Shown here in pieces: positions 57,712 through 64,000 of a stretch of DNA of 64,000 nucleotides. A program made the translations under genes and the position numbers. Source of the stretch: Variovorax paradoxus (GTDB lineage Bacteria > Pseudomonadota > Gammaproteobacteria > Burkholderiales > Burkholderiaceae_C); contig NZ_CP045644.1 of NCBI RefSeq assembly GCF_009498455.1, positions 6,947,001 through 7,011,000 of the forward strand, written 5' to 3'. The notes under the pieces are model-generated. The model did no database searches, was not told where the DNA came from, and worked only from the letters and a program-made list of their open reading frames with translations. Position 1 is the stretch's first letter; every line of letters starts with the position of its first letter.

Positions 57712-58569
57712 GTGTCCTCCATTCTCAATGCCGATCTTCACTGCCACTCCGTGGTCTCCGACGGCACATTGACGCCCGAAGAACTGGCCGCACGCGCCGC
57801 CGCCAACGGGGTCGAGCTCTGGGCCCTCACCGACCACGACGAGGTCGGCGGCCAGCACCGCGCTGCCGCCGCGGCCCGCGCGAACGGCATGCGCTACCTC
57901 ACCGGCACCGAGATCTCGGTGACCTTCGCGAACGAAACCGTGCACATCGTCGGCCTGGGCTTCGACCCCGACGACGCCGCCATGTCGCAGGGCCTGTACG
58001 ACACGCGCGGCGGCCGCGGCAAGCGCGCGCAGGAAATGTCCGAGGGGCTGGCCAAGGTCGGCATCCATGGCGCCTACGAAGGCGCGCTCAAGTTCGTCGG
58101 CAACCCCGAACTGATTTCGCGCACGCACTTCGCGCGCTTCCTGGTCGAGCAGGGCCATTGCCGCGACACGCCCGAGGTGTTTCGCAAGTTCCTCACCGAA
58201 GGCAAGCCGGGCTATGTGCCGCACCGCTGGGCCTCGCTGAAAGATGCCGTGCAGTGGATCACCGCCGCCAAGGGCATGGCCGTGATCGCGCACCCGGGCC
58301 GCTACAAGTTCACGGCCAACGAGGAGTACGCGCTGTTCCTCGAGTTCAAGGCGCATGGCGGCCAGGCGATCGAGGTCGTCACGGGCAGCCACACGACGGC
58401 CGAATACGTCGAGTACGCCGACAAGGCGCTCGAGTTCGATTTCGCCGCCTCGCGCGGCAGCGATTTCCACAGCCCCGACGAGAGCCACTGCGATCTCGGC
58501 AAGCTGCCACCGTTGCCCGGCGCCCTCACGCCGGTGTGGGAACTGCTCGGCCACCGCATCCAGCAGTGA
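57712..58569 (+). CDS. PHP-domain phosphatase (RNase AM / YciV-type 3',5'-nucleoside bisphosphate phosphatase)
   Basis: A 285-residue PHP enzyme. Metal-binding motifs are ADLHCHSVVSDG, LTDHDEVGG, GTEISV, AVIAHPGRY and the final GSDFHSPDE. Family members hydrolyse 3',5'-nucleoside bisphosphates or trim RNA 5' ends (YciV/RNase AM). The start is GTG 57712. The stop overlaps the DMT transporter GTG by 4 bp; a Sua5/YciO-type gene follows, an association seen in many betaproteobacteria. Confidence 0.9.
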   Translation: MSSILNADLHCHSVVSDGTLTPEELAARAAANGVELWALTDHDEVGGQHRAAAAARANGMRYLTGTEISVTFANETVHIVGLGFDPDDAAMSQGLYDTRGGRGKRAQEMSEGLAKVGIHGAYEGALKFVGNPELISRTHFARFLVEQGHCRDTPEVFRKFLTEGKPGYVPHRWASLKDAVQWITAAKGMAVIAHPGRYKFTANEEYALFLEFKAHGGQAIEVVTGSHTTAEYVEYADKALEFDFAASRGSDFHSPDESHCDLGKLPPLPGALTPVWELLGHRIQQ

Positions 58570-59543
58570 GCCAGAGCCCCGGGCCCGGCACCGACAACGC
58601 GGCCAGCGCCGCGCTGGCCCAGGCACGCGCCGCGGCGCAAATCAGCCGCCGCACCGAGTCCGAACGCATCCTCGCGGGCATCGGGCTGGTGATGCTGGCC
58701 GTGGCCTGCTTCGCCACGCTCGACACCGCCACCAAGTACTCGACGCTCGCCGTGCCCGTGCTCATGGGCGTGTGGTTCCGCTACGCCTTCCAGGCCGTGG
58801 CCACCACGCTGGTGCTGCTGCCGCTGCGCGGCACGGCCCTGCTGCGCACGCAGCACCCGCGCTACCAGGCGCTGCGCGGGGCGCTGCTGCTGGGCTCGAG
58901 CCTTTTTGCCTTCCTGAGCCTGCGCTACATGCCGCTGGCCGAGTTCACGTCGATCGTGCTGATCGCGCCGCTGGTCATCACGCTGCTGGCGGCCACCACG
59001 CTCAAGGAACAGGTCTCGCCGCTGCGCTGGACGCTGGTGGCGGGTGGCTTCCTCGGCACGCTGGTCATCCTGCGCCCGGGCGGCGGCAGCTTCAGCTGGG
59101 CCGTGTTGCTGCCGCTGGGGCTGGTGCTGACCAACGCCTGGTTCCAGGTGCTTACCAGCAAGCTCGCACAGACCGAGAACCCGCTGACGATGCACTTCTA
59201 CACGGGCTGGGTCGGCACGCTGCTCGCCTCGGTGGCCGTGCCCTTCGCCTGGACCGCCCTGCCCTCGTGGGAATGGTGGGCGCTGCTGTGTCTCATGGGT
59301 TTCATGGGCACGGTGGGACACTTCATGCTGATCCTGGCCTACCAGCGCGCGCCGGCGTCCACCCTCACGCCGTACCTGTACGCGCAGATCGCCTTTGCGA
59401 TGCTGGGCGGCTGGCTCATCTTTTCCCACGTGCCCGACCGCTTCTCGCTGATCGGCATGGCGATGATCGCCGTGTGCGGCGCCGCCGGTGCGTGGCTCAC
59501 CGTGCGCGAGCGGCGTGTGCCGATCGAACCCGCGGAATCCTGA
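58566..59543 (+). CDS. DMT-superfamily (EamA) transporter
   Basis: A 325-residue inner-membrane protein with ten hydrophobic segments in two EamA repeats, e.g. LAGIGLVMLAVACFATLDTATKYS and FAMLGGWLIFSHVPDRFSLIGMAMIAVCGAAG. These transporters export or import amino acids, S-adenosylmethionine or other metabolites; the substrate is unknown. The start is GTG 58566, overlapping the PHP stop (GTGA). Confidence 0.88.
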   Translation: MSQSPGPGTDNAASAALAQARAAAQISRRTESERILAGIGLVMLAVACFATLDTATKYSTLAVPVLMGVWFRYAFQAVATTLVLLPLRGTALLRTQHPRYQALRGALLLGSSLFAFLSLRYMPLAEFTSIVLIAPLVITLLAATTLKEQVSPLRWTLVAGGFLGTLVILRPGGGSFSWAVLLPLGLVLTNAWFQVLTSKLAQTENPLTMHFYTGWVGTLLASVAVPFAWTALPSWEWWALLCLMGFMGTVGHFMLILAYQRAPASTLTPYLYAQIAFAMLGGWLIFSHVPDRFSLIGMAMIAVCGAAGAWLTVRERRVPIEPAES

Positions 59544-59559
59544 TCAGGAGATCTTCCTC

Positions 59560-60195
59560 ATGGCCCAGTACTTCGAAGTCCATCCCGAGAACCCGCAGCA
59601 GCGCCTGCTGAAGCAGGCCGTGGCGCTGCTCGCGCGCGGCGAGATCGTGGCGGTGCCCACCGACTCCAGCTACGCGCTGGCCTGCCACCTGGACGACAAG
59701 GACGCGGTCGACCAGCTGCGCCGCATCCGCCAGGTCGACGAGAAACACCACCTCACGCTGCTGTGCCGCGACCTGAGCGAGCTGGCCAACTACGCGCGCG
59801 TCGACAACAAGCAGTACCGCCTGCTGAAGGCCGCCACGCCCGGGCCCTACACCTTCCTGCTCGAAGCCACCAAGGAAGTGCCGCGCCGCGTGAGCCACCC
59901 GCAGCGCAAGACCATCGGCCTGCGTGTGCCCGACCACAAGGTGCTGCTGGAGCTGCTGTCGCTGCACGGCGCGCCGCTGCTGGCCACCACCCTCATCGCG
60001 CCCGGCGAGACCGAGGCGCTGAACGACGCACAGGAAATCCGCGACCGCTTCGAGAAGCAGATCGGCGCCGTCATCGACGCTGGCGCCTGCCCGTCGCAGC
60101 CGACCACCGTGGTCGACCTCACGCCCATGGGCACGGGCGACGACCCGGTCGTGGTGCGCCAGGGCCGGGGTGCACTCGCGGTGCTTGGCCTCTGA
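59560..60195 (+). CDS. YciO/Sua5-family L-threonylcarbamoyladenylate synthase-like protein
   Basis: A 211-residue YrdC-fold protein: GEIVAVPTDSSYALACHLDDKDAVDQLRRIRQVDEKHHLTLLCRDLSELANYARVD, then GPYTFLLEATKEVPRRVSHPQRKTIGLRVPDH. Sua5/TsaC makes threonylcarbamoyl-AMP for t6A37 in tRNA; the short YciO branch is of less certain activity. Length (about 210) and the KTIGLRVPDH signature fit YciO. The ATG at 59560 follows AGGAG. It lies in a + strand run between the DMT and M50 genes. Confidence 0.9.
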   Translation: MAQYFEVHPENPQQRLLKQAVALLARGEIVAVPTDSSYALACHLDDKDAVDQLRRIRQVDEKHHLTLLCRDLSELANYARVDNKQYRLLKAATPGPYTFLLEATKEVPRRVSHPQRKTIGLRVPDHKVLLELLSLHGAPLLATTLIAPGETEALNDAQEIRDRFEKQIGAVIDAGACPSQPTTVVDLTPMGTGDDPVVVRQGRGALAVLGL

Positions 60196-60238
60196 CAAAC
60201 GGCTCGGCCGCCCCATTCCTCTCTGACACAATCACGCA

Positions 60239-60910
60239 GTGGATATTTCCAATCTGATACAGACGGTCCTGATTTACGCACTGCCGGTGATCTTCGCGAT
60301 CACCGTGCACGAAGCGGCGCACGGCTACGTGGCACGCCACTTCGGGGACAACACCGCGGCCATGATGGGCCGCGTGACGCTCAACCCGCTGAAGCACATC
60401 GACCCCATCGGGACCATCCTGATGCCGCTGATGCTGTACTTCGCGACTTCGGGCGCCTTCCTGTTCGGCTATGCCAAGCCGGTGCCGGTCAACTTCAACC
60501 GCCTGCGCCATCCCAAGCGCGACATGATCTGGGTCGCGCTCGCGGGCCCCGCGTCCAATTTCATCCAGGCCATCCTGTGGGCCGTGCTGCTGATCGCGAT
60601 CGTCGCGGCCGGCGTCAATGAAACCTTTTTCATCAAGATGGCGCAGGGCGGCGTGCTGGTCAACCTCGTGATGTGGGCCTTCAACCTGTTCCCGCTGCCC
60701 CCGCTCGACGGCGGCCGCGTGCTCGCCGGCCTGCTGCCCAGCGGCCCGGCGCAAAATTTCCTGGCGCGCATCGAGCCCTACGGTTTCTTCATCGTGATGG
60801 CGCTGGTGCTTGCCGGCATCGTCAGCAACTACTGGCTGCGCCCGCTGATGGATGCCGGCTACTTCGTGGTCAACCTGCTCATCACGCCGCTCAAGGCAAT
60901 GCTGCTCTAA
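60239..60910 (+). CDS. Site-2 protease family (M50) membrane metalloprotease
   Basis: A 223-residue membrane protein. The zinc site is HEAAH in ITVHEAAHGYVARHFG near residue 23, and the third ligand lies in FNLFPLPPLDGGRVLAG. About five hydrophobic segments place it in the inner membrane. It belongs to the short S2P-M50 group without PDZ domains; its substrate is unknown. The start is GTG 60239 (VDISNLIQ). trpS begins 17 bp after its stop, an arrangement common in Burkholderiales. Confidence 0.92.
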   Translation: MDISNLIQTVLIYALPVIFAITVHEAAHGYVARHFGDNTAAMMGRVTLNPLKHIDPIGTILMPLMLYFATSGAFLFGYAKPVPVNFNRLRHPKRDMIWVALAGPASNFIQAILWAVLLIAIVAAGVNETFFIKMAQGGVLVNLVMWAFNLFPLPPLDGGRVLAGLLPSGPAQNFLARIEPYGFFIVMALVLAGIVSNYWLRPLMDAGYFVVNLLITPLKAMLL

Positions 60911-60927
60911 GTTTCTTCTTCCGTCCC

Positions 60928-62259
60928 ATGGCTTCGTCTTCTCCCGCTCCCCTGCGCGTCCTGACCGGCATCACGCCGTCGGGCACGCCGCATCTCGGCA
61001 ACTACGTCGGCTCGATCCGCCACTCGGTGCGCCAGAGCGTCGCGGCCGGCGTCGAGAGCTACTTCTTCCTGGCCGACTACCACGCACTCATCAAGGTGCA
61101 GGAGCCCGCGCTCATCCAGCGTTCCACGCTCGAAATCGCCGCCAGTTGGCTGGCCTGCGGGCTCGACCCCGAACGCGTCACGTTCTATCGCCAGTCGGAC
61201 ATCGCCGAGATCACCGAGCTCACCTGGTTCCTGACCTGCGTCACCGGCAAGGGCGTGCTCAACCGCGCCCACGCCTACAAGGCCCAGCTCGACAAGAACA
61301 TCGCCAAGGGCGAAGAGCCCGATGCCGACGTCACCGCGGGCCTGTTCATGTACCCCGTGCTCATGGGCGCCGACATCCTGATGTTCAACGCCCACAAGGT
61401 GCCCGTGGGCCGCGACCAGGTGCAGCACATCGAGATGGCGCGCGACATGGCGCAGCGCTTCAACCACCAGTACGGCGAGCACTTCACGCTGCCCGACGCC
61501 GAGATCGACGATGCGGTCGCCACCTTGCCCGGCCTGGACGGCCGCAAGATGAGCAAGAGCTACAACAACACGATCCCGCTGTTCGCGCCGCGCGCGCAGC
61601 TGCAAAAGCAGATCGCCAGCATCGTCACCGACTCGCGCGCGCCCGGCGAGCCCAAGGACACCGAGGGCTCGGCCCTCTTCCAGATCTACCAAGCCTTCGC
61701 CAGCACCGAGGAAACCGAAGCGCTGCGCAAGGCGTACGCCGACGGCATCGCCTGGGGCGACGCCAAGCAGGTGCTGTTCGAGCGCATCGACCGCGAAGTG
61801 GCGCCGCTGCGCGCGCGCTACGAGGCGCTCATGAACGACCCCGCCGAGATCGAGCGCATCCTGCTGCTAGGGGCCGAGAAGGCGCGCAAGCTGTCGCGCC
61901 CCTTCATGACCTCGCTGCGCCACGCGGTCGGCCTGCGCAACCTCGCGGCGGGCCGCGACGGCGGCGGCACCAAGGCTGCCAAGGTGGCAAAGCCCAGCTT
62001 CAAGCAATACCGCGAGAAGGCCGACGGCCTTTTCTATTTCAAGCTGCTCGATGCGCGCGGCGAAACCCTTCTGCAAAGCCGTGGATTCGCGTCACCGCAG
62101 GAAGCGGGCCGTACCATCGCCGACTTGCAGGCGCAACGCGGCGCGGCGCTCACGGCACTGGCCGCGCAGCTCGAACCGGTCGACGCGCAACAGGCTCGCG
62201 CCGCCACCGAGGCGCTGGAGGCACTGGCGGAGGCAACGTCCACCACTCAGGGACATTGA
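60928..62259 (+). CDS. trpS: Tryptophanyl-tRNA synthetase with C-terminal extension
   Basis: A 443-residue class I synthetase (typical TrpS ~335-400). HIGH-like motif: TPSGTPHLGNYVGS; KMSKS motif: LDGRKMSKSYNNTIPLF. The core ends near residue 350. The last ~75 residues, after a Gly/Lys linker, form a separate module SFKQYREKADGLFYFKLLDARGETLLQSRGFASPQEAGRTI that resembles the YegP/DUF1508 fold. Charging of tRNA-Trp is the core role; the extension's role is unknown. The ATG at 60928 fits the family. Confidence 0.94.
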   Translation: MASSSPAPLRVLTGITPSGTPHLGNYVGSIRHSVRQSVAAGVESYFFLADYHALIKVQEPALIQRSTLEIAASWLACGLDPERVTFYRQSDIAEITELTWFLTCVTGKGVLNRAHAYKAQLDKNIAKGEEPDADVTAGLFMYPVLMGADILMFNAHKVPVGRDQVQHIEMARDMAQRFNHQYGEHFTLPDAEIDDAVATLPGLDGRKMSKSYNNTIPLFAPRAQLQKQIASIVTDSRAPGEPKDTEGSALFQIYQAFASTEETEALRKAYADGIAWGDAKQVLFERIDREVAPLRARYEALMNDPAEIERILLLGAEKARKLSRPFMTSLRHAVGLRNLAAGRDGGGTKAAKVAKPSFKQYREKADGLFYFKLLDARGETLLQSRGFASPQEAGRTIADLQAQRGAALTALAAQLEPVDAQQARAATEALEALAEATSTTQGH

Positions 62260-62335
62260 TCCGGCAACGACCCGCAGGCCATCCGCCTACGGGTGCGACA
62301 AGAGAGAAGACGGTGCGATCACAAAGGAAGAAAAC

Positions 62336-62938
62336 ATGAGCATTTATGTCATCGACGACCACCCCCTGATGCGCGACGCGATCGTGATGGTCCTGCGTCG
62401 CCTGCGCCCCGCCGAGAACATCGTCGAGCTCGAGCGGCTCGACAAGCTCGCCAGTTCGGTCCAGCAGCGTGGCGCGCCCACCCTTTTCTGCCTGGACCTG
62501 AAGCTGCCGGACACCAATGGCGTCTCGGGCGTGATCGCGGTCAAGCAGGTCTATCCGAACGTGCCGATCGCCGTGTATTCGGCGGCCCCGGCTGCCGACA
62601 TGGAAGACGCCTGCATCGAGGCCGGCGCTGATACCTACATCGAGAAGTCGGCCAGCTCCAACGAGCTGGCAGCCGCCCTGCGCGGCCTGCTGATGGCCGG
62701 GTCGGAAGACGACACCGAAGAGATGCCGGCCGCCAACAGCGGCAAGCTCTCCAAGCGCCAGACCCAGCTGATCGCCATGCTCGACAAGGGCATGAGCAAC
62801 CGCGACATCGCGACCGACCTGGAGATCAGCGAACACACGGTGAAGGTGCACCTGTGGCGCCTGTTCCGCCGCCTGGGCGTGAAGAGCCGTACGCAGGCCC
62901 TGCACTACGCACGCACGAATGGGCTGCTCTCGGGCTGA
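62336..62938 (+). CDS. NarL/FixJ-family response regulator
   Basis: A 200-residue regulator with a receiver (IYVIDDHPLMRDA; phospho-acceptor Asp54 in LFCLDLKLPDTNG; Lys in YIEKSAS) and a LuxR-type helix-turn-helix (LSKRQTQLIAMLDKGMSNRDIATDLEISEHTVKVHLWRLFRRLG). It has AAAGGAAG as ribosome site. It converges with the histidine kinase at 63025-64000, with a terminator between, so that kinase is a likely though unproven partner. Confidence 0.92.
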   Translation: MSIYVIDDHPLMRDAIVMVLRRLRPAENIVELERLDKLASSVQQRGAPTLFCLDLKLPDTNGVSGVIAVKQVYPNVPIAVYSAAPAADMEDACIEAGADTYIEKSASSNELAAALRGLLMAGSEDDTEEMPAANSGKLSKRQTQLIAMLDKGMSNRDIATDLEISEHTVKVHLWRLFRRLGVKSRTQALHYARTNGLLSG

Positions 62939-62965
62939 GCCCGCGAAGCTGCTGGCTTGATCAGG

Positions 62966-62990
62966 AACCGCGCCTCGTGCGCGGTTTTTT
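62966..62990 (+). terminator. Rho-independent terminator
   Basis: AACCGCGC (62966-62973) and GCGCGGTT (62979-62986) form a perfect 8-bp stem with a 5-base loop, followed by six T (62985-62990). It lies 28 bp after the response regulator stop and is a textbook terminator; the A pair at the base gives weak action on the opposite strand. Confidence 0.9.
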
Positions 62991-63024
62991 CATGGGCGGT
63001 GCGAGAGCGCTTGAGGGCGACCGC

Positions 63025-64000
<976 letters not shown>

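Overview
The window looks like a chromosomal segment of a high-GC betaproteobacterium of the Burkholderiales, most probably Comamonadaceae and Variovorax-like. This is inferred from gene content and protein character: an LpxO-type hydroxylase, a urtABCDE urea transporter, a DUF6502/DUF5666 pair, a FimT-PilVWXY1 minor pilin operon, NitT/TauT-type ABC components beside a Rieske oxygenase, and TrpS with a C-terminal extension. No rRNA, tRNA, CRISPR array or intact insertion sequence was seen. Nearly all DNA is strongly GC-rich. The clear exception is about 37.95-40.05 kb, which is AT-rich and carries a two-gene DUF262/HEPN module.

Layout. 0-0.8 kb: the end of an ABC permease gene and a nucleoside deaminase. 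0.85-8.5 kb: an unknown membrane protein, then two OmpR/EnvZ-type two-component systems flanking a PAP2-type phosphatase and an LpxO-like lipid A hydroxylase, which suggests envelope-lipid remodelling. 8.7-12.4 kb: a dehydrogenase/HxlR divergent pair with a palindromic operator, OsmC, and an Lrp regulator divergent from D-amino-acid dehydrogenase. 12.5-15.7 kb: a MocR/PdxR-like regulator, a BenE-family transporter and a truncated YggS-family (PLP homeostasis) gene. 15.7-19.5 kb: a Rieske oxygenase divergent from a substrate-binding protein, deaminase and ureD operon; the divergent control region contains two inverted copies of the same promoter-like module. 19.7-21.1 kb: a PhlG-like (diacetylphloroglucinol hydrolase family) gene divergent from a TetR regulator. 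21.2-26.1 kb: a Sel1-like protein, YeiH/LysR and cstA-ybdD.

26.3-32.9 kb: a type IV minor-pilin operon (pilE, fimT, pilV, pilW, pilX, pilY1) ending in the remnant of a second FimT-like gene. 33-37.9 kb: DUF6502/DUF5666, a flavoprotein monooxygenase, an NlpC/P60 lipoprotein and a DUF938 methyltransferase. 38-40.6 kb: the AT-rich DUF262/HEPN island and a hypothetical gene. 41-46.6 kb: a NarL/NarX-type two-component system, a DedA-rhodanese fusion, an aldo/keto reductase and an MFS exporter. 46.75-52.8 kb: urtABCDE on the minus strand, without urease genes, with hairpins between urtA and urtB and a MITE-like inverted repeat between urtD and urtE. 52.9-54.3 kb: a MazG-like hydrolase divergent from a wHTH-nucleotidyltransferase/HEPN pair in which the HEPN gene has an internal amber codon. 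54.4-64 kb: an esterase, PPK2, a CorA-like transporter, and a + strand housekeeping run (PHP phosphatase, DMT transporter, Sua5/YciO, M50 protease, TrpS), then a LuxR-type regulator convergent with a partial histidine kinase.

The most noteworthy items are the DUF262/HEPN island (candidate defence module), the wHTH-MNT/HEPN locus with two operators 21 bp apart, the inverted-duplicate promoter region at 16.8-17.05 kb, the possible vitamin B6 transport module, and the ureD gene separated from urease structural genes.
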